The translations under genes were made by a program, and so were the position numbers. From assembly GCF_001679325.1 (NCBI RefSeq), contig NZ_LZMX01000028.1: 64,000 nt of DNA; one strand, given 5' to 3'. Shown piece after piece: positions 1 to 8,112 of this stretch (within the stretch, counting starts at the first letter, position 1; every line of letters begins with the position of its first letter). The notes below the pieces were generated by a model. It was not told the DNA's origin. It searched no databases and saw only the letters and a list, made by a program, of their open reading frames with translations. The DNA is from Haemophilus_D parainfluenzae_AD (GTDB lineage: Bacteria > Pseudomonadota > Gammaproteobacteria > Enterobacterales > Pasteurellaceae).

Positions 1-314
1 ATTTTGATACTTTAGAAAAAATTGCCGTAGATGCTTTCAAAGCAGGCTATGAAGTGTCAGAAGCGGAAGAATTTGAAGATGAAAGTGGCAAGGTGATTTT
101 CTGCTTTGACATCATCAGTGAAGTAGAATTAAAGCCCGAAATTATCGATGCACAACAAAAAGAAATTTTACCATTAGTGGAAAAATACAAAGGCATTTAT
201 GATGGCTGGGGCACGTATTTTGAAGATCCGAATGCGGAAGATGATGAATACGGCGATGATGGCGAATTTTTCGATGACGAAGATGTCGAAGACGACAACG
301 AACGTTTACATTAA
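1..314 (+). CDS. rraB: RNase E inhibitor RraB (3' part, start outside window)
   Basis: The reading frame is open from base 3 to the TAA at 312-314, so the gene begins before the window. About 103 C-terminal residues are visible, ending in a strongly acidic tail rich in Asp and Glu, as in RraB proteins, which are short acidic regulators that bind RNase E and modulate mRNA decay. The segment with GIYDGWGTYFE is typical of the family. A GTG at 54 is internal, not the start. The name rests on family resemblance of the C-terminal half only. Confidence 0.85.
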   Translation, partial: FDTLEKIAVDAFKAGYEVSEAEEFEDESGKVIFCFDIISEVELKPEIIDAQQKEILPLVEKYKGIYDGWGTYFEDPNAEDDEYGDDGEFFDDEDVEDDNERLH

Positions 315-373
315 TAATGAGGGGTGGTATTAATCGCCCTTAATTTTTATCTTACTCAAATAGGAATGAAAAA

Positions 374-1084
374 ATGAAACTTAAAGCACTTTCTTTGGCA
401 TTACTGGCCTTACCTATCGCTTCTTTTGCCGAAGGACCAGTCGATAATTATCCACCTCAGGTGAGCTTTACCGTTGAATCGGAAAAAAATGTAGAACGCG
501 ATTTATTGCGAGTGTCCCTTTTTTACCAAGCGGAAGGAAATGATTTATCCGCTCTCAATAAAACCATGGAAGAAAAAATGAATAAAGCCATTGAGCTAAC
601 GAAAGCACAAAGTGCGGTTGAAATTAAAGACAACTCTCGTAATACCTGGATTCGCTATAATGATAAAGGTAAACAACAAGGTTGGACTGCCCGTGCGGAA
701 TTAACCTTGGAAAGTAAAGATTCTCAAGCGTTATCAACAGTAGTGCATGAATTAGATGGTGTCTTAGCGATTGATAGCGTAAGTGCCTCTGTTTCACGTG
801 AAAAATTAAGTAGCTTAGAAAATGAATTAACCAAAGAAGCCTTAGCAAAATTTAAAGATAAAGCCCTATTACTTCAAGAATCTTTGCAGATGAAAGGTTA
901 TACCATACAAAACCTTGAGATTTCCTCACCCAAGGATTCAACGGACGATTATCCTATTTATGCTGCAGCCGAACTAAGCTCTAAAAGTTTATACTCTAGC
1001 GGGAAAGATGAAACTTACGCTCAAAGTGGCAAAGAGAAAATTAAAGTCAGTGTGAATGCGCGAATTGCATTGCTTAAAGAATAA
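374..1084 (+). CDS. Periplasmic SIMPL (DUF541) domain protein
   Basis: A 236-residue protein with a clear signal peptide (hydrophobic residues 4-17, cleavage near SFA-EG), so it is exported. The mature part fits the SIMPL/DUF541 family, which includes the E. coli oxidative-stress protein YggE; the biochemical role is not established. It lies 59 bp downstream of rraB without an evident terminator between them, and slyD follows closely, so co-transcription is possible. The start ATG at 374 sits just after the purine-rich GGAATGAAAAA. Confidence 0.75.
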   Translation: MKLKALSLALLALPIASFAEGPVDNYPPQVSFTVESEKNVERDLLRVSLFYQAEGNDLSALNKTMEEKMNKAIELTKAQSAVEIKDNSRNTWIRYNDKGKQQGWTARAELTLESKDSQALSTVVHELDGVLAIDSVSASVSREKLSSLENELTKEALAKFKDKALLLQESLQMKGYTIQNLEISSPKDSTDDYPIYAAAELSSKSLYSSGKDETYAQSGKEKIKVSVNARIALLKE

Positions 1085-1128
1085 TTTTCTATACAATGAA
1101 CGACGATTTTTTTAATAAGGAAAACAAT

Positions 1129-1764
1129 ATGAAAGTAGCAAAAAATACGGTTGTGAGTATCGCTTACCAAGTACGTACTCAAGACGGTGTATTAGTTGAT
1201 GAAGCGCCAGCAAATCAACCATTAGAATATTTACAAGGCCACAATAACTTAATCATTGGTCTTGAAAATGCCTTAGAAGGTAAAGAAGTTGGCGACAAAT
1301 TTGAAGTGCGTGTTCAACCTGAAGAAGGCTACGGCGAATACAATGAAAATATGGTTCAACGTGTACCAAAAGAGGTATTCCAGGGCGTTGATGAAGTCGT
1401 TGTTGGTATGCGTTTCTTAGCTGACACAGATATCGGTCCTGTTCCTGTTGTGATCACTGAAGTGGATGGCGATGAAGTGGTAGTTGATGGTAACCACATG
1501 TTAGCGGGTCAAGAATTACACTTCACTGTGGAAGTTGTTGGCACTCGTGAAGCAACATTAGAAGAAATTGCTCACGGTCACGTACATGGTGCGCATGATC
1601 ACCACCATCACGATGATGAAGATGGTCACGGTTGTGGTTGCGGCGGTCACGGTCATCACCACCATGATCACGATCATGGGCACGACGGTTGCTGTGGCGG
1701 TGGTCATAAACACGATCATGATCACGGACACGGTCATGGCGGCTGTGGTTGCGGCGGTCACTAA
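1129..1764 (+). CDS. slyD: FKBP-type peptidyl-prolyl isomerase / metallochaperone SlyD
   Basis: The start at 1129 is preferred over an upstream in-frame ATG at 1096 because AAGGA lies just before it and the protein then begins MKVAKNTVVSIAYQV, as in SlyD. It has 211 residues: a FKBP domain interrupted by the insert-in-flap chaperone domain (about residues 65-125), then from about residue 155 a long tail made almost wholly of His, Asp, Gly and Cys. In this family the tail binds nickel and aids hydrogenase and urease maturation; the FKBP part catalyses prolyl isomerisation. The tail is unusually His-rich. A USS terminator follows. Confidence 0.95.
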   Translation: MKVAKNTVVSIAYQVRTQDGVLVDEAPANQPLEYLQGHNNLIIGLENALEGKEVGDKFEVRVQPEEGYGEYNENMVQRVPKEVFQGVDEVVVGMRFLADTDIGPVPVVITEVDGDEVVVDGNHMLAGQELHFTVEVVGTREATLEEIAHGHVHGAHDHHHHDDEDGHGCGCGGHGHHHHDHDHGHDGCCGGGHKHDHDHGHGHGGCGCGGH

Positions 1765-1793
1765 TCTTAATCTAGAAATAAAACTAGAGATAA

Positions 1794-1825
1794 AAAAAGT
1801 GCGGTTAAAAATAACCGCACTTTTT
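1794..1825. terminator. USS-pair terminator between slyD and hslU
   Basis: Two uptake cores in inverted orientation form a perfect 14-bp stem (1794-1807 with 1812-1825) with an AAAA loop and T/A runs on both sides. It can terminate slyD on the plus strand and hslU on the minus strand. Confidence 0.9.
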
Positions 1826-1842
1826 CTTTATCTAAACTTTCA

Positions 1843-3177
1843 TTACAGAATGAATCGACTTAAATCTTCATTCTCAATCACTTCGCCCAATGCCTCAATC
1901 ACATAAGCGGCATCGATATTCACGGTTTGACCGTCCATTTCGCTCGCATCAAATGAGATTTTATCCATTAAACGTTCCATAACGGTATGTAAACGTCTTG
2001 CACCGATATTCTCTGTTTTCTCATTCACACGGAAGGCGGCTTCGGCAATTTTCTTGATCGCATCTTGTGTAAACTCAATGCTCACGCCTTCTGTCGCCAT
2101 AAGCGCTTTATATTGCTCCGTTAAAGACGCATTTGGCTCAGTTAGAATACGCTCAAAATCTTCTGCTGTTAATGCTGATAATTCAACACGAATCGGTAAA
2201 CGACCTTGCAACTCTGGGATTAAATCCGATGGACGCGCCACTTGGAATGCACCCGATGCAATAAAGAGAATATGATCGGTTTTCACCATCCCGTGTTTGG
2301 TATTCACCGTTGAACCTTCCACTAATGGCAATAAGTCACGTTGCACACCTTCACGTGAGACATCCGCACCACTGTATTCGCCTTTTTTACAGATCTTATC
2401 GATCTCATCAATAAACACGATACCGTTTTGCTCAACGGCATCAATAGCTTTTTGTTTCAATTCTTCTGGATTAATCAATTTTGCCGCTTCATCGTCAATT
2501 AAGGTTTTTAATGCATCCTTAATTTTCATTTTGCGTTTTTTAGTTTTATCCGAACCCAGGCTTTGGAACATGGATTGCAACTGATTAGTCATTTCTTCCA
2601 TGCCTGGAGGTGCCATGATTTCCACACCCATTGAAACGCCCGCAGACACATCAATTTCGATTTCTTTATCGTCTAATTGTCCTTCACGTAATTTTTTACG
2701 GAATGCTTGGCGAGTGCTGCTATTGGTATCGTGGTTTTCCACTTTACCCCATTGATTTTTTGGCGGTGGCAATAATGCATCTAAAATACGATCTTCCGCT
2801 GCATCTTCTGCTTTCGCACGATTTTTCGCAATTTCTTGTTGGCGAACCAATTTCATCGCACTGTCCGTTAAATCACGGATAATGGAATCCACTTCTTTCC
2901 CTACATAGCCCACTTCGGTGAACTTCGTTGCTTCCACTTTAATGAACGGTGCATTAGCTAATTTTGCAAGACGGCGTGCAATCTCGGTTTTACCCACACC
3001 AGTTGGACCAATCATTAAAATATTTTTAGGGGTCACTTCATGGCGAAGTGGCTCTTGCAACTGCATTCTTCTCCAACGGTTACGCAACGCGATCGCAACT
3101 GCTCTTTTCGCCTCTTTTTGGCCGATAATATGTTGATCTAATTCGGAAACAATTTCACGAGGGGTCATTTCAGACAT
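1843..3177 (-). CDS. hslU: ATP-dependent protease ATPase subunit HslU (ClpY)
   Basis: This 444-residue AAA+ unfoldase matches the normal HslU length. Walker A GPTGVGKT lies at residues 57-64 and the Walker B segment is IVFIDEID. The large I-domain sits between them, and the C-terminus ends in SRFIL, the tail that inserts into HslV. It unfolds substrates in the cytoplasm and feeds them to HslV. hslV lies 9 bp upstream and both share a heat-shock promoter. Confidence 0.97.
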   Translation of the reverse strand: MSEMTPREIVSELDQHIIGQKEAKRAVAIALRNRWRRMQLQEPLRHEVTPKNILMIGPTGVGKTEIARRLAKLANAPFIKVEATKFTEVGYVGKEVDSIIRDLTDSAMKLVRQQEIAKNRAKAEDAAEDRILDALLPPPKNQWGKVENHDTNSSTRQAFRKKLREGQLDDKEIEIDVSAGVSMGVEIMAPPGMEEMTNQLQSMFQSLGSDKTKKRKMKIKDALKTLIDDEAAKLINPEELKQKAIDAVEQNGIVFIDEIDKICKKGEYSGADVSREGVQRDLLPLVEGSTVNTKHGMVKTDHILFIASGAFQVARPSDLIPELQGRLPIRVELSALTAEDFERILTEPNASLTEQYKALMATEGVSIEFTQDAIKKIAEAAFRVNEKTENIGARRLHTVMERLMDKISFDASEMDGQTVNIDAAYVIEALGEVIENEDLSRFIL

Positions 3178-3186
3178 AATTTTTCC

Positions 3187-3717
3187 TTATTTATTCGGTA
3201 ATTCTTCGATAGTGAAATTTGTATTGGTAAACACGCAAATATCACCGGCAATTTTTAACGATTTTTCCACAATTTCACGAGCTGATAAATCGGTATTTTC
3301 CACCAACGCACGGGCTGCCGATAATGCATAATTACCTCCAGAACCAATGGCTAAAATCTGATCGGCTTCTGGTTGCACCACATCACCAATACCGGTAATG
3401 ATTAAACTTTCTTTTTCATCCGCCACAATCAACATTGCTTCTAACTTGCGTAACGCACGATCGGTTCGCCAATCTTTGGCTAATTCTACAGCAGCTTTTA
3501 ACAAATGCCCTTGATGCATTTCTAATTTACGTTCGAATAATTCAAATAAGGTGAACGCATCAGCTGTGCCGCCTGCGAAACCGGCTAAAACTTTGCCATT
3601 ATATAAACGGCGTACTTTACGGGCATTCCCTTTCATCACTGTATTGCCTAGTGAAACCTGTCCATCGCCCCCAACAACCACTTGGCCATTACGACGTACG
3701 CTTACAATTGTTGTCAT
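3187..3717 (-). CDS. hslV: ATP-dependent protease proteolytic subunit HslV (ClpQ)
   Basis: 176 residues including the initiator Met; the second residue Thr (MTTIVSVRR) becomes the N-terminal nucleophile of this proteasome-like peptidase. The segment FAGGTADAFTLFE is typical of HslV. It assembles as a double hexamer with HslU. It is the first gene of the hslVU operon, preceded by AAGGAT and a sigma-32 type promoter. Confidence 0.97.
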   Translation of the reverse strand: MTTIVSVRRNGQVVVGGDGQVSLGNTVMKGNARKVRRLYNGKVLAGFAGGTADAFTLFELFERKLEMHQGHLLKAAVELAKDWRTDRALRKLEAMLIVADEKESLIITGIGDVVQPEADQILAIGSGGNYALSAARALVENTDLSAREIVEKSLKIAGDICVFTNTNFTIEELPNK

Positions 3718-3752
3718 TCTTTTTATCCTTCTTTTAAGAAAAGTTATTCGTT

Positions 3753-3788
3753 ATATGGCGATCGATTCCACCAAATTCAAGGGGAAAT
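3753..3788 (-). promoter_or_regulatory. Sigma-32 heat-shock promoter of hslVU
   Basis: Read on the minus strand, TTTCCCCTTGAA (CTTGAA at 3781-3776) is followed after 15 bp by CGCCATATA (3760-3752). This matches the sigma-32 consensus CTTGAA - 13 to 15 bp - CCCCATnT with one mismatch in the -10 box. Predicted transcription start is near 3746, about 30 nt before hslV. The agreement with hslVU being a classical heat-shock operon supports the call. Confidence 0.75.
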
Positions 3789-3827
3789 TTTTCTTTGATG
3801 CTTTATTAAACAACCATCTCAAAAAAA

Positions 3828-3843
3828 TGTGACAAAGATCACT
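3828..3843. promoter_or_regulatory. CRP site upstream of aphA
   Basis: TGTGA-CAAAGA-TCACT matches the CRP consensus TGTGA-N6-TCACA at nine of ten core positions. Its centre lies about 71 bp before the start predicted from the TTCACA/TATGAT promoter, a class I spacing. Confidence 0.65.
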
Positions 3844-3851
3844 TTTTTAAA

Positions 3852-3867
3852 TAGCAAACGATTGCTA
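3852..3867. promoter_or_regulatory. Candidate PurR-type operator at aphA
   Basis: TAGCAAACGATTGCTA is a near-perfect palindrome that keeps the GCAA-N-CG-N-TT core of the PurR box, with mismatches only at the outermost bases. It lies between the CRP site and the -35 box, so binding there could interfere with activation. AphA dephosphorylates nucleotides, so purine control would make sense, but this is inference. Confidence 0.45.
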
Positions 3868-3871
3868 TTAT

Positions 3872-3900
3872 TTCACACCCATATTTTAAAGGGATATGAT
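3872..3900 (+). promoter_or_regulatory. Promoter of aphA
   Basis: TTCACA (3872-3877) and TATGAT (3895-3900) are separated by 17 bp; each differs from consensus at one base. Predicted start near 3907, about 31 nt before the aphA ATG. Confidence 0.6.
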
Positions 3901-3937
3901 TTGTTACAAGTAAAACAAACTACTTAATGAGGAAAAC

Positions 3938-4645
3938 ATGAAAAATTTACTTAAACTTTCTGCCATTGCAATTTTAGCGGCAAGCGCAGTCTCTACTTTT
4001 GCATCAAACAAAGAACCTTACACTGAACAAGGTACGAATGCTCGTGAAATGACTGAGCAAAAACCGATTCACTGGATCTCTGTTGACCAATTGAAAAAAG
4101 AATTGGAAGGCAAAGCACCCATTAATGTGAGCTTCGACATTGACGATACCGTCCTTTTCAGTAGCCCTTGTTTCTATCACGGCCAAGAAAAATACTCACC
4201 AGGTAAAAATGATTACTTAAAAAATCAAGATTTCTGGAATGAAGTAAATGCGGGTTGTGACCAATATTCTATTCCAAAACAAATTGCGGTGGATTTAATT
4301 AATATGCACCAAGCACGTGGTGACCAAATTTATTTCATTACCGGTCGTACAGCAGGCGATAAAGATGGTGTGACACCAGTGCTACAAAAAGCCTTTAATA
4401 TTAAAGACATGCATCCTGTAGAATTCATGGGTGGTCGCAAACTTCCAACTAAATATAACAAAACACCGGGTATTATTGAGCACAAAGTGAGTATTCACTA
4501 TGGTGACAGCGATGACGATATCCTAGCCGCAAAAGAAGCAGGTATTCGTGGTATTCGTTTAATGCGTGCCGCTAACTCAACTTATCAACCAATGCCAACC
4601 CTTGGTGGCTACGGCGAAGAAGTATTGATTAACTCAAACTACTAA
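3938..4645 (+). CDS. aphA: Class B acid phosphatase AphA
   Basis: 235 residues with a signal peptide (hydrophobic core 4-20, cleavage near TFA-S), so periplasmic. The HAD-type motif FDIDDTVLFSS supplies the nucleophile Asp67 and acid Asp69, and a later GDSDDDILAAKEAG provides the metal-binding aspartates. Class B enzymes are Mg-dependent homotetramers that hydrolyse nucleoside monophosphates and transfer phosphate. In NAD-dependent Haemophilus, periplasmic nucleotidases help in nucleotide scavenging. It is a single-gene unit with its own CRP-linked promoter and a USS terminator. Confidence 0.95.
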   Translation: MKNLLKLSAIAILAASAVSTFASNKEPYTEQGTNAREMTEQKPIHWISVDQLKKELEGKAPINVSFDIDDTVLFSSPCFYHGQEKYSPGKNDYLKNQDFWNEVNAGCDQYSIPKQIAVDLINMHQARGDQIYFITGRTAGDKDGVTPVLQKAFNIKDMHPVEFMGGRKLPTKYNKTPGIIEHKVSIHYGDSDDDILAAKEAGIRGIRLMRAANSTYQPMPTLGGYGEEVLINSNY

Positions 4646-4653
4646 TCTTCCTA

Positions 4654-4683
4654 AAAAGTGCGGTTATTTTTGACCGCACTTTT
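4654..4683. terminator. USS-pair terminator after aphA
   Basis: Inverted uptake cores give an 11-bp stem (4654-4664 with 4673-4683) followed by a T-rich stretch on the plus strand. Confidence 0.85.
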
Positions 4684-4763
4684 CTTATCTAATGAAAATC
4701 CTCTTAATTTTTAAAAAGTTTCTGGGAATATGCTAAAATTTTTCTATTTCCAGGAGCCTATTT

Positions 4764-6374
4764 ATGTCAGAACTCACGTCTAATCAATATTTAATTATCA
4801 TTGCCGTGCTGGTTTTTATCAGTATTGTAATGCTTTTTCTATTAAGCCGCAGCAAACGAGATACGCAAGAATTACAACAAGATCTCAATAAAACCATCGA
4901 AGATTACAATCAATTAGCGGAGCGTTTTGATTCCTTAAGTGCGCTCAAAAATCAACTAGAACAACAAGCCGTGAAAGTACAAACCCATGCAGAAGGATTG
5001 CAAACTCGCCTTAATGAACGTGATGAAAAAATCCAATATTTAGAAAAAGAATTGGATGAAGAACAGTTCCGTCACGATCAAATTGGCGGGCAAATCACCG
5101 CATTAAAAGAACGCTTTGGGATAGCGTCAGCACAAGCCGAAAGCTTGAAAGGGCAATTGCAACAAGCTCAGGAAAATCTACTTAGAAAAGAACAAGAGCA
5201 GCAAAAAACGCTGGAAAAATTGACCGCACTTTCACAAGAATTAACGGAGCTCAAAACCACCCTTTCCGAAAAAGAAAAGCATTTTGCCGAACAGCAACAG
5301 CATATTGAGCAATCCAAACAACAACTAGGCGTGGAATTCCAAAATCTAGCTAACCGTATTTTGGAAGAAAAAAGCCAATCCTTTAATCAAACCAATCAAA
5401 CGGCATTGGAAACGCTGTTGAAACCTTTCCGTGAGCAAATTGAAGGCTTTCAAAAACGAGTGAATGAAATCCATTCAGAATCCGTAAAAGGTAATGCGGG
5501 TTTAGAAGCGGAAATCAAAAAGGTGTTGGAAATTGGCTTAAATATGTCGCAAGAAGCTAATAATTTAACCTCTGCACTAAAAGGGGAAAAGAAAACCTTA
5601 GGCAATTGGGGAGAAATACAACTTGAGCGCGCACTTCAGTTGGCTGGCTTGATTGAAAACGTGCATTACAGCGCACAAGCGCATTTTAAAGATGAACAAG
5701 GCGGTCGAAACTATCCTGATTTTGTGCTCAATTTGCCCGATGAGAAAAACATCATCATTGATAGCAAAATGTCATTGAATGCTTACGAAAGTGCGGTCAA
5801 TTCTGAGGATGAATTTGAACGTGAGCGTTTACTAAGGGAGCATATTAAAGCGCTGAAAAATCACATTGATGACTTGCACCGCAAGGATTACAGCAATTTG
5901 ATTGGCATGCGCAGCCCTAATTTTGTCTTGATGTTCATCGCTGTGGAACCCGCTTACATTGAAGCCTTAAAATTAGACCCAAGTCTGTTTAATTATGGGT
6001 ATGAGAAAAATGTCATTATGGTTTCACACACGACCCTCATGCCAATTCTACGCACGGTGGCGAATTTATGGCGTATCGAACGCGGCAATGCCGAAGCCAA
6101 AGAAATCGCAGAGAAAGCAGGCGAAATTTATAACCAAATATGCTTGGTGGCAGAACGATTGAGCAAACTGGGCAATACCCTTTCCACCGTAAGCAATCAA
6201 TATAACAGTACCGTTACCGCTCTTGTAGGGCAACAAGGTTTAGTGGGAAAAGTGGAGCGTTTTAAAGACTTGTCAGCAAAGGCTAACAAGACTATGCCAA
6301 ACATTGAATTAATCAATAATGACGTAGATTTAACGCGTCTATCTCTTATCACTAACGAGAACGGGGTAAAATGA
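4764..6374 (+). CDS. rmuC: DNA recombination protein RmuC
   Basis: 536 residues. One membrane-spanning segment at residues 8-27 is followed by a long coiled coil (about 30-200) rich in Gln and Glu. The C-terminal half is the RmuC domain with the PD-(D/E)xK-like core around IIDSKMSLNAYESAV. RmuC limits recombination at short inverted repeats in E. coli; its exact reaction is uncertain. It is preceded by CAGGAG. Two uptake cores lie inside the gene, and a terminator directly follows. Confidence 0.93.
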   Translation: MSELTSNQYLIIIAVLVFISIVMLFLLSRSKRDTQELQQDLNKTIEDYNQLAERFDSLSALKNQLEQQAVKVQTHAEGLQTRLNERDEKIQYLEKELDEEQFRHDQIGGQITALKERFGIASAQAESLKGQLQQAQENLLRKEQEQQKTLEKLTALSQELTELKTTLSEKEKHFAEQQQHIEQSKQQLGVEFQNLANRILEEKSQSFNQTNQTALETLLKPFREQIEGFQKRVNEIHSESVKGNAGLEAEIKKVLEIGLNMSQEANNLTSALKGEKKTLGNWGEIQLERALQLAGLIENVHYSAQAHFKDEQGGRNYPDFVLNLPDEKNIIIDSKMSLNAYESAVNSEDEFERERLLREHIKALKNHIDDLHRKDYSNLIGMRSPNFVLMFIAVEPAYIEALKLDPSLFNYGYEKNVIMVSHTTLMPILRTVANLWRIERGNAEAKEIAEKAGEIYNQICLVAERLSKLGNTLSTVSNQYNSTVTALVGQQGLVGKVERFKDLSAKANKTMPNIELINNDVDLTRLSLITNENGVK

Positions 6375-6398
6375 AGTATATCTGTTGAATTTTTCTTT

Positions 6399-6428
6399 AA
6401 AAGCGGCTATTTTCTTGCCGCTTTTTTT
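6399..6428 (+). terminator. Terminator after rmuC
   Basis: AAAAGCGGC (6399-6407) pairs with GCCGCTTTT (6417-6425), followed by a run of T. It separates rmuC from the next gene. Confidence 0.8.
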
Positions 6429-6456
6429 ATTTCAATTTTTATTTGTAGGAGAATTT

Positions 6457-7014
6457 ATGGCTATGGAACAAAAAGAAATCACGGATCCATATGTAAAATA
6501 TAACGAACAAACCAGTTTTCTAAGCAAAACAATTTTTGCAAGTCGCTGGCTACAAGTGCCTATTTACTTAGGTTTAATTGTCGTGCAAGGCATCTATGCT
6601 TACAAGTTTATGAAAAACTTGTGGTACCTTTTAACCAATGTTAATGAAATGGATGCGGATACCATTATGCTCGCTGTACTCAATCTCATTGATGTAGTGA
6701 TGATTGCTAACTTATTAGTAATGGTAACATTAGGTGGTTATGAGATTTTCGTTTCAAAACTTCGTACGAAAAATCATCCCGATCAACCTGAATGGATGAG
6801 TCATGTGAATGCAACTGTGCTGAAAGTTAAACTTTCCATGTCAATTATCAGTATTTCGTCGATTCACTTATTGCAAACCTTTGTGAATGCCTCAAAAATT
6901 CCTGAAAAAACGATTATGTGGGAAGTGATTATTCATTTTTCTTTCTTGATTTCGGCAATTGCAATGGCTTATACCGACAAAATTCTCTACAGTACAAGTC
7001 ATAAAAATCATTAG
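6457..7014 (+). CDS. YqhA / UPF0114 family membrane protein
   Basis: The start at 6457 follows TAGGAG at a good distance; an upstream ATG at 6385 would run through the rmuC terminator and is rejected. The 185-residue protein has three or four membrane spans (about 25-45, 65-90, 120-140, 155-175) and contains SKTIFASRWLQVPIYLGL, characteristic of the TIGR00645/YqhA family. Function is unknown; it is an inner-membrane protein by prediction. Confidence 0.8.
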   Translation: MAMEQKEITDPYVKYNEQTSFLSKTIFASRWLQVPIYLGLIVVQGIYAYKFMKNLWYLLTNVNEMDADTIMLAVLNLIDVVMIANLLVMVTLGGYEIFVSKLRTKNHPDQPEWMSHVNATVLKVKLSMSIISISSIHLLQTFVNASKIPEKTIMWEVIIHFSFLISAIAMAYTDKILYSTSHKNH

Positions 7015-7017
7015 TAC

Positions 7018-7049
7018 AAAAAGTGCGGTCAATTTTGACCGCACTTTTT
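7018..7049. terminator. USS-pair terminator after yqhA-like gene
   Basis: A perfect inverted repeat of 15 bp (7018-7032 with 7035-7049) built from two uptake cores and ending in TTTTT. Confidence 0.85.
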
Positions 7050-7138
7050 GTATTTAAACCTATAAAAATATTCACTTTATACTTACAATAAAATCTGATA
7101 ACCTGAGCAAATCACTATATTATTATCACGTATCTTTT

Positions 7139-7178
7139 AATAAGGAAATATATCTCATAATAAGGAAATATATCTCAT
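7139..7178 (+). repeat. Tandem duplication of a 20-bp leader carrying the ribosome binding site
   Basis: A 20-bp unit containing AAGGA is present twice head to tail (7139-7158 and 7159-7178). The second copy ends in the ATG of the lipoprotein gene; the equivalent place in the first copy reads ATA. Confidence 0.8.
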
Positions 7179-8064
7179 GTTATCTCATAAGATTAAGCTA
7201 ATTTTTCTAGTTGCGTTTACACTCTTTTTAACAAGTTGCTCAACAATGTATAACCCATTAGACACTTTATACTGGCATGGTAAAGAAGACTATGAGTTTT
7301 TTGCTCGAAAACGTTTACCGGATGAATCTTATCAATGCTTTAAAGACAATGAAAGAAGTTATATTCACGCTTATCGACTTGCTCTTTATGATTTACAAAC
7401 CTATGAAGTTGGCAGAAACGCTAGAACAATCTTTCTAACAACAGAAAAAGTATATACTGGTGGCCATACATGGACTTATGTATTTACGGATGCAAGCCAT
7501 AAAATCACATCTATTAGAGATGCCACAGGGTTTGGAGACATTGAAAAAGAATTTGGTTGTGGTGAGTATCAAGAAGCAGTAAAAATTGCTACACCAGAAG
7601 AACTAAAAAAACGCAAAATTAAACCTAGATTATGGGCTGCAATTGTTCGCACTCCAGAAATAAATCAAATGATGTGGGCTTCTGATGCAGCTTATAGTAC
7701 TCTTGAGCAAGCCAAACAAGATTCACTAAAACAATGTCAAGAGTATGGTGGCAAAGACTGCCAATTAGTGATTGGTATAAGTAATATGTGTTTAGGGCTA
7801 GCTAGTGGTCGAGACAGTAGTGGTATGAGAGATTACTTCGGAAATAGCATCATTCCTGAGCACGCTAAAGAAATGGCGGTTGAAAATTGCCAAGCGAAAG
7901 GAGGTTCATCTTGTAAGCCTAGCCCAGCCCCTTCGCTTTGCGCCCTACCGTGTGATATGCTTAAAGATAAAACTTGTAACTTCGATAGCCCTCAGGTCAT
8001 CATTCCAGGAGTTAAAGGCGGAAAAGCATTTAACGTAGCATTAGATGGTAATGTACTTAAATAG
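7177..8064 (+). CDS. Lipoprotein with a DUF4189-like C-terminal part
   Basis: 295 residues with a lipoprotein signal: hydrophobic residues 8-18 and lipobox LTSC with Cys at residue 21. The second half (from about 160) has a Trp/Ala-rich start and Cys residues spaced as in DUF4189-like proteins (CQEYGGKDCQLVIG, then NMCLGLASG), and more paired cysteines follow near the C-terminus (SLCALPCDM). The mature protein is probably anchored in the outer membrane and disulphide-bonded. I do not recognise a function. The gene stands alone between two USS terminators and its Shine-Dalgarno region is tandemly duplicated. Confidence 0.7.
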   Translation: MLSHKIKLIFLVAFTLFLTSCSTMYNPLDTLYWHGKEDYEFFARKRLPDESYQCFKDNERSYIHAYRLALYDLQTYEVGRNARTIFLTTEKVYTGGHTWTYVFTDASHKITSIRDATGFGDIEKEFGCGEYQEAVKIATPEELKKRKIKPRLWAAIVRTPEINQMMWASDAAYSTLEQAKQDSLKQCQEYGGKDCQLVIGISNMCLGLASGRDSSGMRDYFGNSIIPEHAKEMAVENCQAKGGSSCKPSPAPSLCALPCDMLKDKTCNFDSPQVIIPGVKGGKAFNVALDGNVLK

Positions 8065-8078
8065 TAAATAATATTTTC

Positions 8079-8106
8079 AAAGTGCGGTCAGATTTGACCG
8101 CACTTT
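8079..8106. terminator. USS-pair bidirectional terminator
   Basis: AAAGTGCGGTCA (8079-8090) pairs with TGACCGCACTTT (8095-8106), loop GATT. It sits between convergent genes and can serve both. Confidence 0.85.
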
Positions 8107-8112
8107 TGTTTT

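Noticed and set aside
1558..1906. Overlapping open frames on both strands across the slyD 3' end
   Set aside because: They are made by the repetitive His/Gly codons of slyD and have no ribosome binding sites or recognisable products.
6385..6456. Upstream extension of the YqhA-like gene to an ATG at 6385
   Set aside because: That part would be encoded by the rmuC terminator hairpin; the ATG at 6457 has a good ribosome binding site.
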